Below, one piece after another: positions 1 to 9,055 of a stretch of 56,475 bases of DNA (the first letter of the stretch is position 1; each line of letters starts with the position of its first letter). A program made the position numbers and the translations under genes. The stretch lies in contig CBDBEU010000002.1 in assembly GCA_965204565.1 (NCBI GenBank), forward strand, positions 1 through 56,475, read 5' to 3'. The DNA comes from CBDBEU01 sp965204565 (GTDB lineage Bacteria > Pseudomonadota > Alphaproteobacteria > Rhizobiales > TMED25). The notes below the pieces were generated by a model. The model saw only the letters and a list, made by a program, of their open reading frames with translations. It searched no databases and was not told the origin of the DNA.

Positions 1-108
1 GGAGCCGGCCTGGGCAGACAGCACCACGAGCACCGCAAGGCCTGTTAGTGACGCGCCCAGTATGCCGCGCTGAATACCTTCACCGCCGCCTGCCGCCTGT
101 ACGCTCAT
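1..108 (-). CDS. 5' end of unidentified gene, running off the window
   Basis: A minus-strand ATG at 106-108 opens a frame of 36 codons that stays open to the left edge. The first residues are MSVQAAGGGEG, followed by a hydrophobic run (about residues 16-32) that could be a signal anchor or first membrane segment. I do not recognise the family and see no strong ribosome binding site. It is divergent from the IS1380 remnant and lysC. Either a true gene continuing outside the window or a chance frame. Confidence 0.4.
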   Translation of the reverse strand, partial: MSVQAAGGGEGIQRGILGASLTGLAVLVVLSAQAGS

Positions 109-130
109 TTTAAGTCATGTCTCACTTGAT

Positions 131-1600
131 TTAGCCGGCATTCCCCGATTAGAACGCTGTTTCGACCATGCTGCCGCTGTTTTGCGTACGGATCAAGCCT
201 CCTGGGCGGGCTGTGTCATGGTTCGGGCATCCGGTTGGTGAACCGGGCGCGATTTATGGACGCTGCAACGGGCTTGAACTGGAATTCGATCTGACCGGCA
301 CCCGTCGGGTCAGACCCGTCGAGCCGCTTTCGCCGGGTTTGATCGCCGACCACCGTCATGCAGGTAGCGGTGGCGCACGGAGCCGTTGGATGGCCGCAAG
401 GATGCGGGTGAACAGAGCGCCGCCGACAGCCGCCTCGGCCGGTTGGAACGTGACGGCTCGGGCGTGGCGAACGACCCGCGCTCCGATCCTGATGAGGCGG
501 GTCCGCAGGCCGGTCAGCGACCGGTCGGCCGTCTCCTCCGGTAGGTCGGCGCCCCTGCAGGAAGACACCGGGATTGCGGGCCGATGCATGAAGCTGAAGC
601 CGCACCTCGTTCCGCGCCATGCCCTTGCAGGAAAGACGCGTCCGATTGACCGCCTTCCTTCCTTCCTCGACATGCTGTTCGCCGGTGCCGCGCTGGTTGT
701 AGAACCGAATGATCCGGTCCGGCTCCATCGGCGGGTTGGTGACGACAAAGCCGATCTTCGGGAAGCAAGTCACCCGGATGCCGTTCGATCCTGGCGACGA
801 CCCGCCATGATTTGTCCCATGACGGTTTGCCCCGTGACGCGGCCTGATACGCGAAGTCGCCGCAGATGCGCCGCATATGGGTCGGCGGGCGACCCGCGGG
901 GCGCTTGAGCACAGGCGCAATCCTGCTTTCCGGAACAGCGGTCTTCCCAGGCCGGATGGCGCAGGAACAGCCTTCCGCCCCCGGCGTCTTGTAGAGCTCC
1001 GGGACGGCAAAAGCGGCATCGGCCCGGAAGAGCCGCATCAGCTCACGATCCGCATATCGCGCCAACACCGGCTTGAGCACATCGGCGCTGTGAACATTGC
1101 CGGGGTGCAAAAACGGCGTTCGAGGCGGCCAAACCGGTTAAGGACGAACAAGGGGTGATGGCACATGCAGCCGATGCCCGTTCCAGGCGGTGCCTTCCTG
1201 TGCGCCATGGGGCGGGCCGACCGAACCGTCCATGTCCGGTGTGATCCATTCGGGCGCCGTCGCAGCGTGAGCCCGATCGATCCATTAACTGGATACGTCC
1301 ACCGGCGCACCGCGATTGTCGGCGGCCGCCGGCACCTCGGTCTCGAACCGACTCATCCGGCCTGCAGACGCAGCCTCGGCATCAACGCCACGCCCTCCGA
1401 CCACCTGCCGCACCACCGGATCGACGGCCGGCAATACCGTGCAATCCCGGGGTCTCATCCAACTCCCGGAACAGCAACGGGCCACCGTCGGAACCGATCT
1501 TCGAGCCATGGCATTCCAGCCGCACCCTACAGCCCACACAACATGCTGAAACATAACATGTTATCGGCTGTCGGAGGCGCGAAAACGTCACGTTACTTGG
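131..1600 (-). mobile_element. IS1380-family insertion element remnant, copy 1
   Basis: This stretch holds a decayed transposase on the minus strand and aligns by eye, in inverted orientation, with 15101-15990. The shared part runs from about 1010 down to about 131 and includes non-coding sequence after the transposase stop, so the two copies are real relatives rather than similar proteins only. I could not identify terminal inverted repeats or a target duplication. The right end lies near 1600, about 110 bases before the lysC start, so the element has replaced or displaced the native lysC upstream region. Confidence 0.8.
356..1590 (-). pseudogene. IS1380-family transposase, multiply frameshifted
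   Basis: Reading the minus strand and changing frame at least four times recovers the family from end to end: an N-terminal piece with IGSDGGPLLFRELDET near 1490, then CHHPLFVLNRFG (near 1155), NVHSADVLKPVLARYAD (near 1085), KRPAGRPP, then FPKIGFVVTN (near 755), IIRFYNQRGTGEQHVEEGRK, RLSCKGMARNEVRLQLHA, and finally TRLIRIGARVVRHARAVTFQ before the stop at 356. The RFYNQRGTGEQ stretch is the typical IS1380 signature near the last catalytic acidic residue. Frame changes fall near 1380, 1100, 765 and 560. No frame could give a working protein. Confidence 0.85.
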
Positions 1601-1712
1601 GAAATGTGGGCTTTAAGCCAATTTGGCGCCGTCCTTGACGCCGCGCTGCCGACGTAATACGGCCAACGCCAATCTGCAACCTTTCAGCTTGCGCGTTTTG
1701 GAGAAAACCGGC

Positions 1713-2972
1713 GTGGCACGGCTTGTAATGAAATTCGGCGGGACCTCGCTTGGTGACATCGAGCGCATGCAACACGCCGCCCGTCACATCAAGTGGGAAC
1801 ACGATGCCGGCCATGAGGTCGCCGTCGTGGTTTCGGCCATGGGCGGCGAGACCGACCGCCTAGCAGAACTCGCCCGTTCCGCCGCGCCGATGCACGACGC
1901 GCGCGAATATGACGCGATTGTCGCCACCGGCGAGCAGGTCAGCGCCGCCATGATCGCCACCATCCTGCAGTCGCTGGGCATGCAGGCGCGCTCCTGGCAG
2001 GGCTGGCAGATCGCGCTCAACACCTCTGATGCTCATGGCGCGGCCCGCATTCTGGGAATAGATACCGCAGCGCTCGATGAGCGCTTTGCCCTCGGCCATG
2101 TTGCGGTGATCTGCGGCTTTCAGGGTATCAGCTCCGATGGCCGCGTCACCACGCTCGGCCGTGGCGGCTCCGACACCAGCGCCGTTGCCATTGCCTCCGC
2201 GCTCAATGCCGCCTGCTGCGACATCTACACCGATGTCGATGGCGTTTACACCACCGATCCGCGCATTGTGCCCGAAGCGCACAGGCTTGACAGGATCTCT
2301 TATGAGGAAATGCTGGAGATGGCCTCCCTTGGGGCCAAGGTTCTTCAGACCCGCTCGGTCGAACTGGCAATGACCCAAGGTGTGCGCTTGCGCGTGCGCT
2401 CCACGTTCGATCAACCCGATGCCCTGGCTTCGGACATTCCTGCCCTCGATGGCGGGATCGGAACCCTGGTATGCGATGAGGACGAGATTGTGGAACAACA
2501 GATTGTCAGTGGCATTGCCTATGCCCGCGACGAAGCCAAGGTGACGTTGCTGCGGGTTGCCGACAAACCCGGAGTTGCAGCGGCCGTTTTCGGCCCGTTG
2601 GCCGAAGCCGGCATCAATGTCGACATGATCGTCCAGAATGTGTCCGACGACGGCAAGTATACTGACCTCACATTCACCGTGCCCAAGGCCGATCTTGATC
2701 GCGCGCTGGCCACCATCGAAAAGGCGCGTGAAGTCATCGGCTATGAGCGGCTGGCGGGGTCGACCGACGTCGTCAAGGTCTCGATTATCGGCATTGGCAT
2801 GCGCAGTCACGCTGGTGTCGCCGCCCAGATGTTTCACACATTGGCCGAACGTGGCATCAACATACAGGCGATCACCACGTCGGAGATCAAGGTATCGGTA
2901 CTGATTGAGGCCGCCTATGCCGAACTTGCGGTCAGGGCGCTGCACACGGCCTATGGTCTCGACGCGCATTAA
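1713..2972 (+). CDS. lysC: Aspartate kinase
   Basis: Phosphorylates L-aspartate with ATP, the entry step to lysine, threonine, methionine and diaminopimelate. I start it at the GTG at 1713, giving MARLVMKFGGTSLGD, because this is where family members begin and a GGAG-type ribosome site lies just upstream (1700-1704); the frame is open further upstream to 1623 but over sequence unlike the family. The product is 419 aa, normal for alphaproteobacteria. The N-terminal kinase domain shows KFGGTS and the GRGGSDTSAVA nucleotide loop (about residues 147-157). Two C-terminal ACT repeats follow, including ADKPGVAAAVFGPLAEAGIN, the sites of feedback control. It heads the lysC-ptsP pair, 82 bases apart. 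Upstream sequence is IS1380 debris; a weak TTGACG...TAATAC pair at 1635-1660 has only a 14-base spacer. Confidence 0.96.
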   Translation: MARLVMKFGGTSLGDIERMQHAARHIKWEHDAGHEVAVVVSAMGGETDRLAELARSAAPMHDAREYDAIVATGEQVSAAMIATILQSLGMQARSWQGWQIALNTSDAHGAARILGIDTAALDERFALGHVAVICGFQGISSDGRVTTLGRGGSDTSAVAIASALNAACCDIYTDVDGVYTTDPRIVPEAHRLDRISYEEMLEMASLGAKVLQTRSVELAMTQGVRLRVRSTFDQPDALASDIPALDGGIGTLVCDEDEIVEQQIVSGIAYARDEAKVTLLRVADKPGVAAAVFGPLAEAGINVDMIVQNVSDDGKYTDLTFTVPKADLDRALATIEKAREVIGYERLAGSTDVVKVSIIGIGMRSHAGVAAQMFHTLAERGINIQAITTSEIKVSVLIEAAYAELAVRALHTAYGLDAH

Positions 2973-2988
2973 GAAAATGGCTTGGGAT

Positions 2989-3018
2989 TGACGCGCTGGG
3001 GGAGCCAGGCGCGCGTCA
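2989..3018 (+). terminator. GC-rich hairpin between lysC and ptsP
   Basis: TGACGCGC (2989-2996) and GCGCGTCA (3011-3018) pair perfectly around a 14-base loop, 16 bases after the lysC stop and 36 before the ptsP start. There is no T tract, so it is at best a weak terminator, pause or mRNA-stability element. Confidence 0.35.
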
Positions 3019-3054
3019 CTCGGCAAAGCCCGGTCTGGTAACGGAGAATGCGGC

Positions 3055-5319
3055 ATGACGGTGGACACTGCGGGTCCGCGTTCCTTGTTGCGCCGATTGC
3101 GCGAGCTCATGGCGGGCCCGCAGAGCGCCGAGGTGCGGCTCGACAGGATCACCACGCTGATCGCTTCCAACATGGTGGCGGAAGTGTGTTCGATCTATGT
3201 CGCCCGAACGGGCGAGCGTCTTGAGCTGTTCGCCACTGAAGGCCTCAACAAGTCGGCCGTCCACGATACCATCCTGCAGGTGGGTGAAGGGCTGGTCGGC
3301 CTGATTGCCGAGGAGGCCCAGTCACTCGCCATCTCCGATGCCCAGTCCCATCCCCGGTTCGCCTACCGGCCTGAAACCGGCGAGGAGGCTTATCACAGCT
3401 TTCTCGGCGTGCCAGTTTTGCGCTCCGGTCACACACTCGGCGTACTCGTGGTCCAGAACGTCCGCCCTCGCGACTATGAAGACGAGGAAGTGGAAGCTTT
3501 GGAGACCATCGCCATGGTCATTGCAGAGATGGTAGCAACCGGTGATCTAGGCGAGTTCGCCGCGGTGTGCGAGACCGATCCACGCCACGTCCATGCCTAT
3601 TCCGCGCGCGGCGCGGTATTGTCGGACGGAATTGCGCTCGGCCGCGCGGTGCTGCACGAGCCACGCGTCGCGGTCGAACAGATCATTGCCGAGGACATTG
3701 AGAGCGAACGCCTAAGGCTGGAGCGCGCGCTTGAGGACTTGCGCCAGTCGATCGACCGCATGCTGGGCTCGCCCGAGATGGCGCGCGGCGGCGAGCACCG
3801 CGATGTGCTGGAGGCCTACCGCATGTTCGCCCAGGATCGCGGCTGGGCCCGCAGCCTCACCGAGGCGGTCGAAAAGGGGCTGACCGCCGAGGCAGCGGTG
3901 CAGCGGGTGCAGTCAGAAGCGCGTGCACGCATGTTGCGCCAGACCGACCCATATTTGCGCGAGCGCCTGCATGATCTTGACGATCTGGCACGCCGTTTGC
4001 TCCGCCACCTCACCGGGCGCGGCGAGACTGTCTCGACCGATGAACTGGTCGACAATGCCATCCTCATCGCCCGCAATATGGGACCGGCCGAAGTTCTCGA
4101 TTATGAACACACCAAGGTTCGTGGCCTGATCATCGAGGAGACTTCTCCCACATCCCATGTGACTATTGTGGCGCGCGCATTGGGGCTGCCCGCGGTTGGC
4201 GGATTTGACGGCATCGCCGAGCTTGTCGATCAGGGCGATGCGGTGATCGTCGATGGCGAGGTCGGCGATGTGCATATCCGCCCGACCGCCGATATCGAGG
4301 CCGCCTATCAGGACAAGGTACGTTTCCGCGCCCGCCGTCAGGCGCAATATGCCAAGCTGCGAGATGTCCCCACCACGACCAACGACGGTGTGCCGATTGA
4401 GCTTGGCATCAATGCCGGCTTGCTTGTCGATCTGCCGCATCTTGACGATTCCGGCGCTTCCGGCATCGGCCTGTTCCGCACCGAGCTGCAATTCATGATC
4501 GCCTCGAAATTTCCGCGCCTGGCCGAGCAGGAACGCCATTACCGCGCTGTCCTCGATGCCGCTGGCGACCGGTCCGTGGTGTTTCGCTCGCTCGATATCG
4601 GGTCCGACAAGGTGGTGCCCTTTATGCAGCGCTCCAAGGAGGACAATCCGGCGCTGGGCTGGCGCGCGCTGCGCTTTGCGCTGACCCGCCCCGGCCTGTT
4701 GCGTCTGCAACTGCGCGCCTTGATCCACGCCGCCGCCGGACGTCATTTGCGCTTGATGTTTCCGCTGGTCGCCGAAATCAGCGAGTTCGTCGAAGCCCGA
4801 AGCCATGTCGAGCACGAACTGAAGGTGCTCAAGGATCGTGGGGGAGCAGTGCCTGAGCATATTTCGCTAGGCGTGATGATCGAGGTGCCGGCGCTTTTAT
4901 GGCAGCTCGACCGGCTGCTGTCGCAAGTTGATTTCGCCGCCGTCGGCAGCAATGACCTGCTGCAATATCTGTTTGCCAGCGATCGCGGCCATCCGCTTCT
5001 GGCCGAGCGATACGACCCCTTGAGTGTGCCGGTGCTGCGCGCCCTACGGCATATTCTGGAAGCTGGCGAACGCGCCAGCGTGCCAATCTCGCTGTGCGGC
5101 GAAATGGCGGGCCGGCCGCTAGAGGCGCTGGCGCTTCTGGGGCTCGGCTTTCGCCAGATTTCGGTCGCACCGGCCAACATTGGCCCGGTCAAGGCGATGA
5201 TCCTGGCAACTTCCCATGCCGGCGTCAGTGATGAAGTCGCCAGATTGATGGACTCAGATGCGCCCACGATCAGACAGGGCCTTGCGGATTTCGCTGGCCG
5301 TCACAACATACCGGTTTGA
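3055..5319 (+). CDS. ptsP: Phosphoenolpyruvate--protein phosphotransferase PtsP (enzyme I, nitrogen PTS)
   Basis: Transfers phosphate from PEP to the HPr-like NPr at the head of the regulatory nitrogen PTS; cytoplasmic. The 754-aa product has an N-terminal GAF domain (about residues 15-160), which separates PtsP from sugar-PTS enzyme I. The phosphohistidine domain has TSHVTIVARAL with the active His at about residue 368, and the PEP-binding barrel has GIGLFRTELQFM and the CGEMA motif with the catalytic Cys at about 681. Length and motifs are complete. The ATG at 3055 follows GGAGAATGCGGC. Placement directly after lysC is the usual arrangement in Hyphomicrobiales. The GAF domain suggests control by small ligands (glutamine in studied enterobacterial and rhizobial enzymes), but the ligand here is not readable from sequence. 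Confidence 0.96.
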   Translation: MTVDTAGPRSLLRRLRELMAGPQSAEVRLDRITTLIASNMVAEVCSIYVARTGERLELFATEGLNKSAVHDTILQVGEGLVGLIAEEAQSLAISDAQSHPRFAYRPETGEEAYHSFLGVPVLRSGHTLGVLVVQNVRPRDYEDEEVEALETIAMVIAEMVATGDLGEFAAVCETDPRHVHAYSARGAVLSDGIALGRAVLHEPRVAVEQIIAEDIESERLRLERALEDLRQSIDRMLGSPEMARGGEHRDVLEAYRMFAQDRGWARSLTEAVEKGLTAEAAVQRVQSEARARMLRQTDPYLRERLHDLDDLARRLLRHLTGRGETVSTDELVDNAILIARNMGPAEVLDYEHTKVRGLIIEETSPTSHVTIVARALGLPAVGGFDGIAELVDQGDAVIVDGEVGDVHIRPTADIEAAYQDKVRFRARRQAQYAKLRDVPTTTNDGVPIELGINAGLLVDLPHLDDSGASGIGLFRTELQFMIASKFPRLAEQERHYRAVLDAAGDRSVVFRSLDIGSDKVVPFMQRSKEDNPALGWRALRFALTRPGLLRLQLRALIHAAAGRHLRLMFPLVAEISEFVEARSHVEHELKVLKDRGGAVPEHISLGVMIEVPALLWQLDRLLSQVDFAAVGSNDLLQYLFASDRGHPLLAERYDPLSVPVLRALRHILEAGERASVPISLCGEMAGRPLEALALLGLGFRQISVAPANIGPVKAMILATSHAGVSDEVARLMDSDAPTIRQGLADFAGRHNIPV

Positions 5320-5481
5320 AGCGTTTTGGGTACGCTGACGATGCAACGAAGCTGGTGGCGCACAAGGCGCATTGTGCACAGGACATGGCGCGGGTAACAT
5401 GGCTGCGAGTAATCCAGTTAACCAAGTTTTAACTATGGGTCGGGCGACGTGACCCCGTTCAGATTATTGTAAGAGTGACTG

Positions 5482-6564
5482 GTGGGGCAGCAGCAAAGTG
5501 AACGGCTGACAAAGATGGTCGAACACGACTACGAAAACGCGTATCGGGCGCACATCTCACGCTGGGGTGTGGGGGCTGCCTTGCGTGGTGCTCGCGAGGC
5601 GGGCGGTGAGACAATCAACGACGCTGCGACCGCGTCGCGCATTCGCGCAGCTTACATTCATGCACTCGAGACCGAGGATTATAAGCAGTTGTCGGGCTGG
5701 ACGCATGCGCTGAGCTATGCGCGCACCTATGCCGAGTATCTGGGCCTTGAACCCACACCGCTGGTGCGCCGGGTGCGCGAGCAGATCGAGCTACGCCAGC
5801 ATCTGGCCCAGCCCCCCGAGCCGTCCCAGCGCCGCCGTGGAGGCTGGCGCATCGCTGCCGGCATTGTCCTGATGTTTGGCGGCATTGCCGCGTCAGGTTG
5901 GTACTTCACCAGCCCGGCCGCCAGCTTGAACATTGCCACTGTGTTCGATCCGCTGCCGCGTGGATTGAAGTCGCTGATCAACCGCACCTTCGTCACCGTT
6001 GCCGATACCGAAGCAACTGCCGGTGGATCCGAACCGGTCGAAACTGAAGAAGTGCTGGCCGTCAATATCGAGATTGAGCCGACGGCGCGTTCTGTGCGGG
6101 CGCGGGCGCCGGCAGCACCAGCGCGGGCTACCACCGCTCCTATCGCGGCGGCCACGTCAACCGAGCCCGGCGTCATGCCGATCGCAGCCTCCACCGCGGC
6201 ACGATTCGCACCGTTGCGGGACACGCCAGCCGAGACCGCCGCACCCAGTTCCGAGCCGGAGCCCTCGGGCACCGTGGTAACCGACCGCACCAGTGAGCTT
6301 GTCTCAGATGTAATCCTGCGCGCCCGCGGCACCGTCTGGCTCACGGTCGAGGATGCCATCGGGCGCAGCCTGCTCGCCCAGCAGATCAATGAGGGCGAGC
6401 TCTACCGCCTGCCCACCGGCTCCGGATTTACCGTGACCACCGACAATGCCGGTGCTTTCGAGGTCTATGTCAAAGGCGCTCTTGCCGGCCTGATGGGCCC
6501 GGCGGGCACCAAGGTCACCAATCTGCCGGTCGAGCGTCTGGCCGCGTCGCGCGCCGACGGCTAG
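5482..6564 (+). CDS. RodZ-like protein: N-terminal HTH_25, one membrane span, C-terminal DUF4115
   Basis: The N-terminal helix-turn-helix domain (about residues 30-105; SRIRAAYIHALETEDYKQL, then SYARTYAEYLGLEP) is of the Xre-like type found in RodZ. A basic stretch SQRRRGG precedes a single membrane segment (about 123-142). A long Pro/Ala/Thr-rich linker follows, and residues about 275-345 form a DUF4115 domain (RGTVWLTVEDAIGR). The layout predicts a cytoplasmic HTH domain and periplasmic C-terminus, as in RodZ, which links MreB to the envelope. Start is uncertain: GTG at 5482 or in-frame ATG at 5515, neither with a strong ribosome site. It sits between ptsP and prfA and may be transcribed with either. 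A true RodZ role is inferred from architecture only. Confidence 0.8.
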   Translation: MGQQQSERLTKMVEHDYENAYRAHISRWGVGAALRGAREAGGETINDAATASRIRAAYIHALETEDYKQLSGWTHALSYARTYAEYLGLEPTPLVRRVREQIELRQHLAQPPEPSQRRRGGWRIAAGIVLMFGGIAASGWYFTSPAASLNIATVFDPLPRGLKSLINRTFVTVADTEATAGGSEPVETEEVLAVNIEIEPTARSVRARAPAAPARATTAPIAAATSTEPGVMPIAASTAARFAPLRDTPAETAAPSSEPEPSGTVVTDRTSELVSDVILRARGTVWLTVEDAIGRSLLAQQINEGELYRLPTGSGFTVTTDNAGAFEVYVKGALAGLMGPAGTKVTNLPVERLAASRADG

Positions 6565-6756
6565 CACCTTGCCGGTTGTTTCACGCACCGCTTCTCCGGA
6601 CTTTGACGCCGGTGAAAATTGACGATTGGCGTTTAATCTGCGACGAGGCGACGAACCCCGGGACATGAATCCAAGGTCTTGCCCGCTTGATCAAGCGCAA
6701 ATGTACCGAAAGCTCAAACCCGTTTCGCTTCCCATATCGACTATTGTGAATCTTAC

Positions 6757-7836
6757 ATGCTCGACCCGCTCAAACTGCAGCCACTGATCGACCGCTTCGA
6801 AACGGTTAAGCATGAGATGTCGACCGGTCCGGATGCACAGACCTATGTGGCGCTGTCCAAGGAATATGCCGAGCTTGAACCGGTGGCCAAGGCAGCGCGG
6901 ATCTATCGCGCCGCACTTGACGAGCGTGATGAATTGGACGCTCTGCTCGCCGATCCGCAAAGCGACAGTGAACTGGCCGACCTGGCGCGCGAAGAGCTCG
7001 CCAGCCTGCGCACCCGGCTCGAGCAGCTTGAGGGCGAGCTCAAGATGATGCTCCTGCCCAAGGACGCCGACGATCAAAGGAGCGCCATTCTTGAGGTGCG
7101 CGCCGGCACCGGCGGTGGCGAGGCAGCCCTGTTTGCCGGTGACCTTGCGCGCATGTATCTGCACTATGCCGAGCTGCGCGGCTGGAAGTCGGAGATCATG
7201 ACCGCAAGTGACGGCGAAGTCGGCGGCTACAAGGAATTCGTCGCCACCATTACCGGCACCGATGTGTTTCAGCGCCTGAAGTTCGAATCCGGCGTGCACC
7301 GTGTTCAACGCGTGCCGCAGACCGAATCGAGCGGCCGCATCCACACATCCGCCGCTACCGTGGCGGTTCTGCCGGTGGTCGAAGATGTTGATGTGACCAT
7401 TGACGACAAGGATTTGCGCGTCGACGTGTTCCGCGCCAGCGGACCGGGGGGCCAGTCGGTCAACACCACCGACAGCGCGGTGCGCATCACCCATCTGCCG
7501 AGCGGCATCGTGGTCTCCCAGCAGGACGAAAAATCCCAGCACAAGAACAAGGCCAAGGCGCTGAAGGTGCTGCGCTCGCGGCTTTATGAGGCCAAGCGCC
7601 AGCGCCTTGCCGACGAGCGCGCCACCGAGCGCCGCGGCCAGATCGGATCGGGCGATCGCTCCGAGCGCATTCGCACCTATAATTTTCTGCAAGGAAGGGT
7701 CACGGACCACCACATCAATCTGACGCTGTACAAGCTTGATTTGGTGCTCGAAGGCGCAGCGCTCGATGAACTGGTCGAGGCGCTGATCGCCGATGATCAG
7801 GCCCGCCTACTGGCCGAATCCGAGGAGGTCGTGTGA
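6757..7836 (+). CDS. prfA: Peptide chain release factor 1
   Basis: Recognises UAA and UAG stop codons and triggers peptide release on the ribosome. The product is 359 aa, the usual length. The universal GGQ motif, in SGPGGQSVNTTDSAVRI, falls at residues 231-233; the Gln is the target of PrmC. The codon-recognition domain carries the conserved QRVPQTESSGRIHTSAATVA stretch. It starts with ATG at 6757, giving MLDPLKLQPLIDRFE. Its last codon overlaps the start of prmC (GTGA), so the two are translationally coupled. RF1 is of special interest here because several neighbouring pseudogenes are broken by UAG codons. The 192-base gap upstream shows no clear promoter. Confidence 0.97.
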   Translation: MLDPLKLQPLIDRFETVKHEMSTGPDAQTYVALSKEYAELEPVAKAARIYRAALDERDELDALLADPQSDSELADLAREELASLRTRLEQLEGELKMMLLPKDADDQRSAILEVRAGTGGGEAALFAGDLARMYLHYAELRGWKSEIMTASDGEVGGYKEFVATITGTDVFQRLKFESGVHRVQRVPQTESSGRIHTSAATVAVLPVVEDVDVTIDDKDLRVDVFRASGPGGQSVNTTDSAVRITHLPSGIVVSQQDEKSQHKNKAKALKVLRSRLYEAKRQRLADERATERRGQIGSGDRSERIRTYNFLQGRVTDHHINLTLYKLDLVLEGAALDELVEALIADDQARLLAESEEVV

Positions 7837-8717
7837 ACGCCGCCGCGCCCTGTGATCGCACCATTGCCGGTGTTATCGAAGAGGCAACAGGCAGGCTGGC
7901 GCGCGCCGGTGTCGCAAGCCCGCGCCTTGATGCCCGCCTCTTGCTCGCCCATATATTACGAACCGATCAGGCAGCCCTGATCCGCCGCTCGCGCGAGGGG
8001 GTCGATCGGGCATGCTGCGACAAGTTCAAAGCGCTTGTTGAGCGACGTGCGGCACGCGAGCCGGTAGCACGCATATTGGGAGAGCGAGAGTTCTTTGGCC
8101 GCCGGTTTGCGATCGCACCGGTCGTGCTTGATCCGCGCCCCGATAGTGAAATCCTGATCGAAACCGCGCTCGAACTTACCGCATCGCGCGCAGACCAACA
8201 TATCAGGATCTGCGATCTCGGCACCGGATCGGGTGTGCTGTTGGTGACGCTCCTGGCCGAGCTGCGGCAAGCCGTCGGGCTTGGCATCGACATTGACTGC
8301 GAGGCGGTGGAAGTCGCACGCGCCAATGCGCGCCGTCATGGCGTGGATCGGCGCTGCACCTTTAGCGTCGGCGACTGGGACCGGGCAATTGAAGGTATGT
8401 TTGATCTGATTGTCGCAAATCCGCCCTATATTGATCGCCGCGCCATCGCCGGCCTTGAGCCGGAAGTGCGCGATCACGATCCGCTAGTGGCGCTTGATGG
8501 CGGTGAGGACGTGCTTGATGCTCATCGTGCCGTGGCCGCCGCCGCAAACCGGTTGCTGGAGCCGCTTCAGGGCCGCGTCATTGTCGAGCTTGGCGCGGAT
8601 CAGGGCAGCGCCGTTACCGACCTGTTTCAGGCCGGCGGATTGTCGGCGGTTTTGCCCGGCGGCATCAAGCGCGATCTCGCTGGCCGCGATCGCGTTTTTG
8701 CCTCTGGTAAAGCATAG
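7833..8717 (+). CDS. prmC: Release factor glutamine methyltransferase
   Basis: Methylates the Gln of the GGQ motif in release factors using S-adenosylmethionine. The product is 294 aa from a GTG start at 7833 that overlaps the prfA stop. An N-terminal helical domain (residues 1-90, with SPRLDARLLLAHIL) is followed by a Rossmann fold with DLGTGSGVLLVTLLAEL (SAM-binding loop) and the catalytic NPPY motif at about residue 195 (DLIVANPPYIDRRA). DHDPLVALDGGEDVL is also typical of the family. Operon with prfA. No defects seen. Confidence 0.96.
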   Translation: MNAAAPCDRTIAGVIEEATGRLARAGVASPRLDARLLLAHILRTDQAALIRRSREGVDRACCDKFKALVERRAAREPVARILGEREFFGRRFAIAPVVLDPRPDSEILIETALELTASRADQHIRICDLGTGSGVLLVTLLAELRQAVGLGIDIDCEAVEVARANARRHGVDRRCTFSVGDWDRAIEGMFDLIVANPPYIDRRAIAGLEPEVRDHDPLVALDGGEDVLDAHRAVAAAANRLLEPLQGRVIVELGADQGSAVTDLFQAGGLSAVLPGGIKRDLAGRDRVFASGKA

Positions 8718-9055
8718 CGTTGAATGGTTGAGAAATGACTTGGAATAGATGTTCGAACCCGTTAGGGTCCGCCAAGCTCACGGCCTTGGAACCGGTCGGG
8801 CTTGTGCCATCCCGAGGGGTATTGGGTTGGCAACAAGGGGCGGATTTCGCAGACCCAAAAGAGGCAATCCGGCCAGCTACTGTCGTCGCAACGGGCAGGC
8901 ATTTTCGGGAATCGCCCGGTCTTGCTGCGGTGATCAGGCAAAACTCCGCCAATTTGGCGTATGAACGACGCATTCTGCCAGCACAACACGGACCCGATGG
9001 TGATTACCAAGCACACGGCGAGTGAGATACCGATTCAAGAAATGATCCGGTGATA
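8718..9055. other. 338-base intergenic region between prmC and the DUF4167 gene
   Basis: No gene here is convincing: short open frames exist on both strands but none resembles a family I know. The stretch ends with a weak GATCCGG before the DUF4167 start. It may hold the promoter and a long 5' leader for the DUF4167 gene. A TTCGAAC resembling a tRNA T-loop at 8752 has no matching stems. Confidence 0.5.

Noticed and set aside
1553..1564. Perfect palindrome ATAACATGTTAT as a regulator site
   Set aside because: It lies in the IS1380 remnant near the transposase N-terminus, occurs once, and is not placed near a start. Chance or an old IS feature is more likely.
1860..3173. A 437-codon open frame antisense to lysC
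   Set aside because: It mirrors the codon structure of lysC in a GC-rich genome and resembles no family. Similar long antisense frames opposite ptsP, prfA and clpB were left out for the same reason.
8735..8775. tRNA or tRNA-derived attachment site ending in TCCGCCA
   Set aside because: TTCGAAC resembles a T-loop, but neither the T-stem nor an acceptor stem can be paired with upstream sequence.
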